A stretch of 64,000 nt of DNA from Ziziphus jujuba (GCF_031755915.1 NC_083388.1:24893001-24957000); one strand, 5' to 3'; shown: positions 48,317 to 57,893, counted from the first letter of the stretch. Program-made: numbers and translations. Notes: generated from the letters alone by a model not told the origin.

Positions 48317-51300
48317 ATGGCAGATTCTAGAATAAGAAGAGGGGATCCACCCTTGAGGATCAATGAGGAAGAGTCCGTAGCATTCCATGGCAATGACCGA
48401 GCTACCGGGAGTGGAGACCAAGTGGACATGAGAGCTGTTTTGGAATCAATACAGCGGTTTAGTGCTCAAGTTGAGCATGTAAATCAAAGAGTGGGAAGAC
48501 TAGAAGCCTCACAAGGAAGGCCGAATACAAGAAATAGGCAAGAATTCCATGGAGGACGAGGAGGTTGCGAGAGGCCGAGAGAGGAATTTGATGAGGAGCC
48601 ATTCGACGGCGACTTTGAGGAAGGTATGGACGAAACCTTTGCTGTCCAAGATAGAGCTGGCCATGGAAGATATAGGAGGGAAGAAACAGATGACAATCTT
48701 AGCAATATCAAGATCAACATCCCACCATTCATGGGAAAAAGTGACCCCGAAGCATATTTGGAGTGGGAAGAGAAAATGGAGATGATTTTTGACTGCCACA
48801 ACTATTCGGAAGGTAAGAAGGTGAAGATGGCAGCAATGGAGTTTGGCCATTATGCACTCCAATGGTGGATAAATGAGCAAAGCACCCGAAGGAGGGTTGG
48901 TGAAGACTTAATTACAACATGGCGACAAATGAAAGGAGTCATGAGGAAGCGGTTTGTGCCATCCCATTACCAAAGGTTGCTGCATCAAAGGCTTCAATCT
49001 TTGTCTCAAGGAAGTAGGTCCGTGGAGGATTATTACAAAGAGATGGAGATGTTAATGATGAGGCTAAACATGAGGGAGGATAGAGAGGCAACAATGGCAA
49101 GATTTCTTGGAGGGTTAAACCGTGACATTGCCAACCAACTTGAATTACAACAATACTTGGAATTGGAGGAGATGTTGCATGTAGCCATTAAGCTTGAGCA
49201 CCAATTCAAGAGGAGGGGTGTAAGATCATGGTTTGGAAGTGTTTCCAACAATGGAAGGTCCAATTCAAATGGCTGGAGAAACAATCCCATCTATGAAAGC
49301 AAGCTAAAGCCGAAAGTCAAAGAAGAAAGTTCAAACTGGCAAAGGAAGGACACTAGAACCAAATCTGTCCAAGCACCAAAGAATGAGGTAAAATTAGATC
49401 CTAAACCTTCTAGAACTCATGATATTGTGTGTTTTAAGTGCCAGGGAGGAGGACACATTGATAGCCAATGCCCGAATAGAAGAATCATGGTGTTAAAGGG
49501 CAATGACAAGCTAGAATCGAAAAGTGAACAAAGTGAGGATGAAGCCAAGCAAGAGGAGGAGGACTTGAAGGATGAACCCGAAACCTTGCAAGCATCCAAT
49601 GCTGAATTAAACTTGCTTTCTAGGAGAGTACTTGCTGCATACAAAGATGAGGATGAAATTCAAAGAGAGAACATCTTCCACACCCGATGTGAAATTCAAG
49701 GTAAGATTTGTAGTATGATTATTGATAGTGGAAGTTGTACAAATGTAATTAGTAACATTGTAGTTGATAAATTAGGCTTAATCACTATTAAACATCCAGA
49801 ACCTTATAGATTACAATGGCTTAATGATGGTGGTGAAATAAAAGTGAATAAACAAGCCAAAGTAAAATTTAATATAGGAAGATATGAGGATGTAGTTTTA
49901 TGTGATATTGTACCTATGATTGCTGGACATATACTATTAGGTAAACCATGGCAATTTGATAAAGATGCTACTCATTTTGGTCGAGAAAATAGTATTGTTT
50001 TCAGGTTTAAAGGGAAGAAGATCAAGCTGGAACCATTATCTCCTAAAGAGGTTTACAAAGACCAATTACAAATGCAACAAAGGAGAGAAGCCGAAAAGCT
50101 CAAGGAAAAAGCAAGTATGGCACCAACGGCTTCACCATCCTTTCAAGAAGGTGAGATTGAGGTTGCTGATCAAGGTAAGCTTTCTAAAACCCAAATTGAG
50201 TTGAAGAACCAAGAAAAAGCTGAGAGAGGGGTGAGTAAAGAGAGCAAACCCGAGAGCACAAAAAAACTGGAAATTTCCTCCAATGAGAGCCAAACCGAGG
50301 AAAGAAAAAGAAAAGAAAGAAAAGAGAGGAAAAACCAGAATTTTTATTTGAGTTTAGGGGATATTAATAAGGTTATTGAGTGTAAGAAACCTTTGCTGGT
50401 CATAATTTATAAAGAAAATTATTTTAATGATCAAACTAACTTTGAAGAACTTGAATTGCCAAGTTCAATGATTTCTCTTTTGAAGGAATTTGGAGATGTC
50501 TTCCCAAATGAAATTCCAATTGGACTACCATCCAATCAAGAGGGAAAAGGTGAGCTTGCTGTCCAAGGTAAGTCTTCTAATACTCAGGTTGTGTGGAAAA
50601 ATTTTATTAAAACCAAGAGTGAGAAATTTGGTGCAAAAGCCGAGAGTGAGGAAGGTGAGATGGCCGTGAGTGAGAAAGGAAAAGGAAGACAAGAAAGGAA
50701 AAATATAAATTTTTATCTTAGCTTTGGTGATGTTAATAAAGTAATTATGAATAAGAAATCATTGCTGACCATGAATTTTAAAGATACTTATTTAAAGATG
50801 TCTTTATTGCATAGAACTTTATCTGCATTGTTGAGAGCTTTACTTAGTGGTAATTTGAAAATTTTGGAAATATTGTTTGCTAACTTTAAAAAGTGTAATT
50901 TTTACCATAATGAGCATGTATTTCTAGATTTTGTTGTAATAGTGTTTGACCCAGGAGAATTGGTTTGGTTGCACTTACAAAAGGAAAGGTTTCCTAAACA
51001 AAGAAAGTCAAAGCTCATGCCGCCTATGGATGGACTTTTTCAAGTTTTGGAGCCGAATAATAAGAATGCCTACAAGCTTGATTTACCGGGTGAGTATAAC
51101 ATGAGTGCTGCATTTAATGTTGCTGATTTAACTCATTTTGATGCAGGTGATGATCTTGATTTGAGGACAAATCCTTTTCAAGAGGAGGGGAATGATGTGA
51201 TTCCGCCCGAGCCCGCTCAACCGATAACCCGCTGGGGTGCTGACTCGATATGGATGAAGACTAGGCCAATCACAAGAGCTCAAATTAAGAGATTTAAGGA

Positions 51301-51502
51301 CAACCTGGAAGTATTTATACAGGGGGTAATCAATCTCAATAGAGCTTGTCCATACTTGAAGATACAAAGCCTATTCCAAGCATCCAAGTGGTGGAAGCTG
51401 ATACGGACCCGGGTGACGGTTTTGGTACATTTTTGGAGTCCGAGAAGCATGAAATGGTTCCAATGCTTTATGGGTTCAATACATATGCCTAAGAGGTCAT
51501 GA
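48317..51502 (+). CDS. Gag-protease polyprotein with pol core deleted (1061 aa)
   Basis: The ATG at 48317 (MADSRIRRGDPP) is the first Met in the open frame. Domains: retrotransposon gag from about residue 138 ('FMGKSDPEAYLEWEE', 'ALQWWINEQ'), a CCHC zinc knuckle C372-x2-C-x4-H-x4-C385, an aspartic protease with active-site DSG at about residue 470 ('MIIDSGSCTNVI'), then the first residues of the RT region ('FGDVFPNEIPIGLPS', about 725). The frame then jumps to the post-integrase tail ('GELVWLHLQKERFPKQRKSK', about 880) and 'RTNPFQEEGND', and runs 103 codons into the 3' LTR. A motif NFYLS.GD.NKVI occurs on both sides of the RT remnant. RT, RNase H and integrase are absent, yet the frame is open throughout. 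It would form the particle shell and its protease. Confidence 0.9.
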   Translation: MADSRIRRGDPPLRINEEESVAFHGNDRATGSGDQVDMRAVLESIQRFSAQVEHVNQRVGRLEASQGRPNTRNRQEFHGGRGGCERPREEFDEEPFDGDFEEGMDETFAVQDRAGHGRYRREETDDNLSNIKINIPPFMGKSDPEAYLEWEEKMEMIFDCHNYSEGKKVKMAAMEFGHYALQWWINEQSTRRRVGEDLITTWRQMKGVMRKRFVPSHYQRLLHQRLQSLSQGSRSVEDYYKEMEMLMMRLNMREDREATMARFLGGLNRDIANQLELQQYLELEEMLHVAIKLEHQFKRRGVRSWFGSVSNNGRSNSNGWRNNPIYESKLKPKVKEESSNWQRKDTRTKSVQAPKNEVKLDPKPSRTHDIVCFKCQGGGHIDSQCPNRRIMVLKGNDKLESKSEQSEDEAKQEEEDLKDEPETLQASNAELNLLSRRVLAAYKDEDEIQRENIFHTRCEIQGKICSMIIDSGSCTNVISNIVVDKLGLITIKHPEPYRLQWLNDGGEIKVNKQAKVKFNIGRYEDVVLCDIVPMIAGHILLGKPWQFDKDATHFGRENSIVFRFKGKKIKLEPLSPKEVYKDQLQMQQRREAEKLKEKASMAPTASPSFQEGEIEVADQGKLSKTQIELKNQEKAERGVSKESKPESTKKLEISSNESQTEERKRKERKERKNQNFYLSLGDINKVIECKKPLLVIIYKENYFNDQTNFEELELPSSMISLLKEFGDVFPNEIPIGLPSNQEGKGELAVQGKSSNTQVVWKNFIKTKSEKFGAKAESEEGEMAVSEKGKGRQERKNINFYLSFGDVNKVIMNKKSLLTMNFKDTYLKMSLLHRTLSALLRALLSGNLKILEILFANFKKCNFYHNEHVFLDFVVIVFDPGELVWLHLQKERFPKQRKSKLMPPMDGLFQVLEPNNKNAYKLDLPGEYNMSAAFNVADLTHFDAGDDLDLRTNPFQEEGNDVIPPEPAQPITRWGADSIWMKTRPITRAQIKRFKDNLEVFIQGVINLNRACPYLKIQSLFQASKWWKLIRTRVTVLVHFWSPRSMKWFQCFMGSIHMPKRS
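51177..51192 (+). promoter_or_regulatory. Polypurine tract of the young gypsy element
   Basis: AAGAGGAGGGGAA lies directly before the 3' LTR and is the expected plus-strand primer. It is also translated as part of the FQEEGN stretch of the ORF. Confidence 0.85.
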
Positions 51503-52332
51503 AATCAAGTTAAAGCAGCCTCAAATGCAATCAAAAAGGGCTTGTACGGACAGCCTCAACATTTTGGCCGAATTTGCTGTATTCTCCGCGGGTTTTACTG
51601 TATTTTACTGTATTAACCTTTTCTCATACTTCCAAGCAAGGGCAACGTGGGGAACTTCACAATAAGCTTATTTGGCATCCTAAAAAGCATCTAGAAGCTG
51701 ATTTGAAGCTCAAAGAGGTCAAAGATTGATCAAAGTCAACTTGATCAAAAAAGCTAGTATTTTAGTTTCCTAATTTTATTCTACTTTTTGTTTTAGGAAA
51801 CTACCATTATTTTTAGTTTCTATTTATTTATTTTCTGGAAAAATAAGATTAGGAGAGTTATTATTTTATTATTTTCATTGTAAATTAATTAATTCCTAAT
51901 TCAAAATAAAGGAATTAATTAATCCAAATTAGATTAGGAAAAGGAAAGTTTCGGCCAAGGTAGACTTCTTCATTGTGTGGCCGGTTTTTCCTAGGGTTTT
52001 TAGGGTTTATTTTGTTTCTTTCAAAGCCTATTTAAAGGCTTATTTTTCATTAATAAAAAACTTTAAAACTTTGATTTGATTAAGAAAATATTTGTGAGAT
52101 TAATTATCTCTTTGTTCTTTGAGAACACCTAAAACACCATTAGAGAATTGGTTGTTTTAGCTTGACTTATCAATAGGTTTTCCATCCCCTATTGTGGCAT
52201 TTACATTATACCAAGGTTTCTAACCATAGGTTGGTTAGGGGTTGAGGTTCATTACATTAGAACTTGAACTTAATTAAAGATCCGGGCTAATATAATACGG
52301 GTTTAGGAGCAGGTCGTCCTAGGTTCGTATCA
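51193..52332 (+). repeat. 3' LTR of the young gypsy element
   Basis: 1140 bp, near-identical to 45998-47137. A G-to-A change relative to the 5' LTR turns a Trp codon into the TGA that ends the gag-protease ORF at 51502. Confidence 0.93.
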
Positions 52333-53067
52333 ATTCCCACGGGTGAGAGACCAGTCAGGCGCGTGTGGCTTGGGGTGGCCGGAAACTGCACAAATCGACG
52401 GTGGCCGGTGGTGGAGGGGAAAAATCGTCGTCGTCGGAAAACGCTCCGATCCCGGCGCATTACCAGCCGGTTGGCCGTGAGATTTGGGTGGCCGGTGGTT
52501 TTCTCCTTCTTTCTTTCTCTCTCCTCCTTCTCTCTCCTTTTTTTTCTCTCTCCTCCCCCATTTTGCCAAAATAAAAGCCACCGTGGGTGACACTGTTCAC
52601 CCGCATGGACCTCTCAGATGTCGACACGTGGCGTTACTGTTCACTTAGGCCAGATATATTAAAATATTACGGGAAAAACTTCACACGTCCATAACTTTTC
52701 AATCAGATGTCCAATTTAAGTGTGCCGCTAGTCTATGAACTCGTATCGACGAGCACTTTACAACCATACAAAAGTCAAAGCAAAATTCTGCAACGATAAA
52801 AAGTCAACTCCCGGCACCTTTTGGACAGTTTGAATCTCGACTTGTTTTGCCCATAACTTTCAAACCGTAGCTCCGTTTTCGACGTGCTACTACTCTATGA
52901 ACTCGTGCCAACGTGTACTTCGTAACGGTACCTCAGTCAACCTAGAATTCCATCCAAGTCAAAAAGTCAAAAGTTGACCCTTCGGTCAACGGTCAACGGT
53001 CAAAGTCAACAGTCAACCTCGGTCAAAGTTGGAAAATTTCCGTTGTACTTTGGGACGAGGTGTTATA

Positions 53068-53906
53068 GTTATCATCTTGGTTGGATGTTAGAGTCCATGC
53101 ATTAGAGATGAAAGGTGAATATAATATTCCTTGGAGTATTTTTTTAATTATTATATATAACAATTAGAAGATTAAAGTAGTGCTATTTGTATGCTCCTCA
53201 TATCCATAATTACATGGTCATGGATTATTCATTAGAATTAAAAGAGAAATATATTATCTACTTCAGCTAATATATTTATGAATAAGAATTGCTATTGCAA
53301 CAACTCTTTTCAATTTTGCATTTATATAATTTCTATCTTGCGTTTCAAGCATTACATTAGAATTTAGAGGACTAGCTATCAACAAACCTTGTAGATTGTG
53401 TCTATGAGAGTACAAAATTTTCTTCAGGTGGAAATTAATTTCTATTGACAAAGTCTCTAAAATAATTATCACCAAATACTCTAGTACGAAATATTAAAGT
53501 AATTACCAATTCAAATCATGAATTACTATTCCAATAAAGACGGCATTCATCACTCGCACCCTAAAATGATTATACGATCACGTCTTAGTAGTGTCATACA
53601 TTGTTGGGTTTCTTGCCCTTTTAACTCATCTCTAATCATGTCTAGTACATTATATTTAGAAAAGATTAAGGGATTTAACGCCTTTTAGACTCCAAATTTC
53701 AACCAAATATGATTCTACTTGACCATTAAAACAATATCATATAAATGTATAGTAATACCCAAAATAATTATAGAAAAAGGCATCCATTGGTCAACCCTTC
53801 TACTTTTATTGCAATGGCTGCAACACACAGCAAACCTTATTAAATAAAAAAAGTACATAAGGAGAGTGAATTAATCGATGGTTGCTTCACATTATATAAT
53901 AAGGGT
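53068..53906. other. Host flank between copy G and the next germin-like copy
   Basis: No gene is seen. It begins with a second version of the junction found left of copy G ('gttatcatcttgg.tggatgttag'). It then follows the flank pattern of 9620-10192 and 41400-42000, including 'agattaagggatttaac' near 53665, the empty equivalent of the copy C insertion site. Confidence 0.5.
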
Positions 53907-54283
53907 CTAATAATTGTTATCAGCCCAAAACTGCTTCTGGAGACAGTCAATAATATTCTTATCAACTTGGAAAGCCTTGGTGAGAACATCAGGATTGATA
54001 CGAGGGTCTGATCCTAACACCGCATTAGTAATAGTGATAACTCTTGCGTTTTGGCTGCTCAAAGCAGCAAAAACAACAGCATTGTAATCTCCCTGTTGAA
54101 CTAAAAATGAATGAGACCAACTGGGAACACACAAACACATCTCCTTTGTTGAGGATTTTAGTGAAGAGTTTGTTGCTTCCATCTTTTTGGTTGGATGTTA
54201 CAAAACCAACCTCCAATGTTCCCTCTATGACTACAAGGATTTCGGTGCCTCGAGGTTGAGTGTGTGGAGGGTTTAGACCATAT

Positions 54284-54741
54284 TGTCACGGGCCTAACTT
54301 TTCCGACACTCCCGTGCGGCACTTAGCACCTCTCTTGCTAAGTAAGCCTTGCTCACAAGCTATCACAATGCGGAAGCTAAGAGTAAGAGAATAGGAAGTA
54401 GGAGAGTTTGAGAGAATGTGGAGAGTATTTGTATTGCTAGAATTCTTAGATATGTTACAAATGAGAGTCCAACCCTTTACATAAAAGGCTTGGCATGTAT
54501 CACAAAAATACAAGGTTTTAGATATGTACACATATCACCTATCTAGTTAGGGTTCTAGACTATTCTAGGGTTAGGTACAAGATATTTACATGGAGTATTC
54601 TAGAGAGATTCCAATCTACATTAGTCTAGGTTTTTCTTGAATCTTCTAGAATCTTCTGGGTTTCTCTTGGATCTTCATGAAGAGTGTAGAGTCTTCCAGT
54701 TAAACCTCAATGATTCTACTCCTTTTTCATGGGACGTGACA
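54284..54741 (-). repeat. 3' LTR of the older gypsy element
   Basis: 458 bp, TGTCACGGGCC...GGACGTGACA on the plus strand. It pairs with 57039-57496. On the minus strand 'GTAGGGGAGAG' (polypurine tract) abuts it at its right edge. Confidence 0.9.
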
Positions 54742-54769
54742 CTCTCCCCTACTTAAACTCGCAACGCCC

Positions 54770-55057
54770 TCATTGCACCTTCTTCCTTGCCCGCCGAATG
54801 TGATCTTTGAGTTGCCGTTGTGTATTTTCGTGCTCCCCACTTGCTTTACCATCCGACAGGTTCTTCCCCTTCACCAAGTATTTGGTGTAGTTAGGCACGC
54901 TTCTACGTTGAACAACTCGATCCGCAGGTGTGGTTTCCACATTCTTGTCGGGTGAAGTCACTATCACCATGGGTGCCCTTCTTGACTTACCTTTCTTTGG
55001 GGCTTCCTTGCCCCCTTTCCCTACAACGGGAAGTGCCCTCTCATAGGGTCCGATCAC
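54770..55057 (-). pseudogene. Chromodomain-like tail of the older gypsy element
   Basis: A minus-strand ORF fragment of 95 codons. 'VPNYTKYLVKGKNLSDGKAS' followed by 'GEHENT' resembles the chromodomain that ends integrase in gypsy chromoviruses (consensus YLVKWKG...ATWE), but the aromatic Trp positions read Gly. The chromodomain normally steers integration to marked chromatin. With the rest of integrase deleted it is only a relic. It is out of frame with the upstream gag-protease by a frameshift. Confidence 0.65.
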
Positions 55058-55268
55058 CCCCTTATGCTCTTGTGTAGTGTTTTGGATTATTGGGGTAGCG
55101 GCTTGACTAAGTCCCCTTCCTTAACCTCTACATGCCTCGTCTCGTTGTCTCCACAACTTGAGGCCAATGCATGCAAACTCACTTGCTTCAACTCCTTTGG
55201 TACACCTGGCACCTTAGGAGATGTCTTAGCATGGCTTGGAGCATCCTTGTTAGTCTCTTGAGTAGCAA

Positions 55269-56991
55269 CTAGGTTGATTTGCTCCTCCTTCTCAACCTGC
55301 AGTGCAGAAAAACTTTAGTCTCCCGCTTGCTAGCTTGTTCCGTAGGCACCATGCACGTCATTCCCCCATCCATGATGCACAACATGTTCGCAAATGGGAG
55401 TGGGAAAGCCTTTATTTGGTTGAAGAATTCCATGCCAAGGACAACCATGTAGTCATCCATGGACACAACCGTTAGGTTCAATTGGCCCTCCCAATCTCCG
55501 ATGGTGGCTTTCACACCTCTAGCAACTCCTTGGAGCGGTTTTGCGTCCGAATTTACCGCCTTTATGTAGCCCCTTTCTTTTGTTGCCTTAATCCCAAGCC
55601 TTTGTGCCTCCTCCACTGATAGGAAATTATGTGAGGCACCCGTGTCCGCCAACGCCTTGGTGGGCACTCCATTGAGTTTTGCCTCTACGAACATTAGGTC
55701 ACCCTTCTTTGTTTCCTTAGGAGCAGCCTTGATAGCATTCAACAATTGCAAGGAACCTATACTAGTTCCTTCCTCTTGCTTCTCCTTGTATTGGGTAGTC
55801 ATGGCATTCAAAGCCTTCCTCTTTAGACAATCCCGAACCCAATGAGGTCCATCACATAAGAAACAAGAGTTTTTGGGTTTGGAAGCATCCTTACCTTTTT
55901 TAGATGCCTTCCACCTTGAACTTTTTAGCTTATGTGCAATTTCTTCCCTTTCATTCTCTTTAGACCTGCTAGGTTCTCCCCCACCTTTTCCATGATTGTC
56001 TTTCCATTCCTTTGGCTTTGGAGAGTCTCTTTGGTTGGAGTAGTCAATGAAGCCTTCAGCATACGCAATGGCACTAGCCAAATCTTGTACTCCATGCCTC
56101 TTCAACTCCGTCTTTGCCTAAGGTTGTAGCCCATCCATGAAGTAGAAAAGGGAGTCTTTATCCGATAGGCCCGGGATCTCCAACACCAAGTTAGTGAACT
56201 CCTTGATGTATTCCCGGATATGGCCCACTTGCTTGAGTTGTTGAAGGTGACTCCTTGACTCATCCTCGGCATTCTCCGGATAAAATTGCCTTTTTAGATC
56301 CTTTTCAAAGTCATCAAAGGTATGGAAAGTGCACGTACCTCGCTCTATGTCACCATGCCTCCTCCTCCACCATAACATGGCCATGTCGTTAAGGTAGAGA
56401 GTGGCAGTCCTAATCTTTGAAGCATCATCCACAATGCCCATCGCTTTAAAGTATTGCTCCAAGCCCCAAAGGAAATTCTCGAGCTCCCTCGCATTCCTTG
56501 CCCCAGAGTAGGAGCTTTGGCAATTTGATTCGTGGCCCCTCGCGTATGGTGGTTGTCCTTAACGCCACCGTCCTCTTGCAAAGAGCCCAATCACCCCGTA
56601 TTTCCTCCATTTGGGTGCGGATAGTATCCAATTCTCTCTCCAACATGGCACGGAGGTCTGCTACCTCCCCCATGCATTGGTCGCTTGTCGAGCGGAGCTC
56701 CCTCCTTAAAGCATCATCCAACCCATTGAGTAACCCTCTCACGGCTTGGTTGATGGCAATGTCCTTCGACTCTACCCCATCTAGGCGACTCTTTAGTGCC
56801 TCAAACCGTTCATGTACTCGGGTAGCATGCTTTTCCAAGCGTAACTCTACGCCAGTCATCACATCCTTGGACTTGGACTTATGCCTCTGCCTCCCCGCAT
56901 TGGGGTTGTGTTGCTCTTCATGACCTCGCACATCGGTAGCTCCCTCCACATTGATGGTAACCTCCGAGCTAGTCATCTTGCCTACTTCCAC
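55269..56991 (-). pseudogene. Gag-protease pseudogene of the older gypsy element
   Basis: Start at 56991 (MEVGKMTSSEVTIN). A long charged coiled-coil-like region (about residues 40-135) comes first. A frameshift near 56450-56462 leads into the gag domain ('GLEQYFKAMGI', 'LYLNDMAMLWWRRR', 'LKRQFYPENA'). An in-frame TAG at about 56115, where relatives have Trp, breaks the frame before 'AKTELKRHGVQDLASAIAYA'. The zinc knuckle is 'CFLCDGPHWVRDC'. The protease active site is ALADTGASHNFL with a following VLGMEFF. A second shift lies near 55290. Three lesions make it non-functional. Pol after the protease is missing. Confidence 0.85.
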
Positions 56992-57023
56992 GTTACACCA
57001 ACGATATGCTTGAGTAGCAACCA

Positions 57024-57036
57024 GGCTCTGATACTA
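57024..57036 (-). promoter_or_regulatory. Primer-binding site of the older gypsy element
   Basis: The minus strand reads TAGTATCAGAGCC next to the 5' LTR, one base off the usual TGGTATCAGAGCC (initiator tRNA-Met). Confidence 0.8.
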
Positions 57037-57038
57037 AC

Positions 57039-57496
57039 GGTCACGGGCCTAACTTTTCTAACACTCCCGTGTGGCACTTAGCACCTCCCTTGCTAAGTAA
57101 GCCTTGCTCACAAGTTATCACAATGCGAAAGCTAAGAGTAAGAGAATAGGAAGTAGGAGAGTTTGAGAGAATGTGGAGAGTACTTGTATTGCTAGAATTC
57201 TTAGATATGTTACAAATGAGAGTCCAACCCTTTACATAGAGGGCTTGGCACGTATCACAAAAATACAAGGTTCTAGATATGTACACATGTCACCTATCTA
57301 GTTAGGGTTCTAGACTATTCTAGGGTTATGAACAAGATATTTATATGGAGTATTCTAGAGAGATTCCAATCTACATTAGTCTAGGTTTCTTTTGAATCTT
57401 CTAGAATCTTCCGGGTTTCTCTTGGATCTTCATGAAGAGTGTAGAGTCTTCCAGTTAAACCTCAAGGATTCTACTCCTTTTTCATGGGACGTGACA
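57039..57496 (-). repeat. 5' LTR of the older gypsy element
   Basis: 458 bp. Its inner edge reads GGTCACGGG where the 3' LTR has TGTCACGGG. It ends CGTGACA against GLP exon 2 sequence. Confidence 0.9.
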
Positions 57497-57893
57497 ATAT
57501 GGTGCATAGTGAATACGAGCCAAGGATATGCCCAAAGTGTTGAGTCCTGGTGTTTTGTCAACGTTGAGTTGAGTTACGTTTAAGCCAAGTGGGTTAGATG
57601 TGTCCCTGGGCTTATCGAGCCCCGAAAAGAGGAAACCATTGGCCGTGACAACCTTGGGGTTCTTACAGAAATTTCCATTCACAAACACTGCTCAAAGGAG
57701 AAACTTTTATTAGTTTGGGAATTAATACTATACTATATATACTATAAAATTAAATATAGGTAAAGGAAAATAAAAAAGGTAAACATACAAGCAGATTCAA
57801 TGTCAGAGTCTTTGACTGCAACATAGAAGTCCTGCAGAGGGCTGGGATCAGAGGCAGAGGCAAAGGAGGATGCCAAGCCAAGACTAGTTAGAA

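Larger units (their letters stand above)
45998..52332 (+). mobile_element. Ty3/gypsy LTR retrotransposon, young, core pol deleted
   Basis: This is a complete element of 6335 bp: 5' LTR 45998-47137, tRNA-Met primer site at 47140, long leader, one gag-protease ORF, polypurine tract, and 3' LTR 51193-52332. A perfect duplication ATTCC flanks it (45993-45997 and 52333-52337) inside copy G. Both LTRs are 1140 bp with about five differences seen by eye, so insertion is recent on an evolutionary scale. Reverse transcriptase, RNase H and integrase cores are missing, so movement would need enzymes from a related autonomous copy. Confidence 0.93.
43041..53067 (-). mobile_element. Solo LTR-like repeat, copy G (split by a gypsy element)
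   Basis: This minus-strand copy opens TGTCAGGACCCGTCC at 43041 and closes 'gggacgaggtgttata' at 53067, with the terminal C changed to T. The 5-bp duplication GTTAT is perfect (43036-43040 and 53068-53072). A gypsy element with its own duplication occupies 45998-52337. Net of it the unit is about 3687 bp, the longest in the window, partly because of a tandem repeat at about 44150-44415. Confidence 0.85.
54284..57496 (-). mobile_element. Ty3/gypsy element, older, core pol deleted
   Basis: This is a 3213-bp element on the minus strand inside GLP exon 2: 5' LTR 57039-57496, primer site 57024-57036, gag-protease pseudogene, chromodomain remnant, polypurine tract (about 54742-54752), and 3' LTR 54284-54741. 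The host flanks share ATAT on both sides (54280-54283 and 57497-57500), a 4-bp duplication. The LTRs are both 458 bp with about 20 differences by eye, so it is much older than the 45998-52332 element. No RT, RNase H or integrase is visible. Confidence 0.9.
53907..57893 (-). pseudogene. Germin-like protein pseudogene split by a gypsy element
   Basis: Exon 1 (about 57893-57789) encodes 'LASSFASASDPSPLQDF' followed by Tyr where other copies have the conserved Cys, and the signal peptide start is lost. Exon 2 begins at 57687 ('[11 protein letters not shown]') and is cut at 57497 by the element 54284-57496. It resumes at 54283 with '[13 protein letters not shown]', where the second box 1 metal ligand His is Gln. 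Extra bases before the CPS/FPV position (about 54128-54134) shift the frame. The C-terminus '[17 protein letters not shown]' and the stop (53909-53907) survive. Loss of a disulfide Cys and a metal ligand, a frameshift and an insertion all mark it as dead. Confidence 0.88.
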
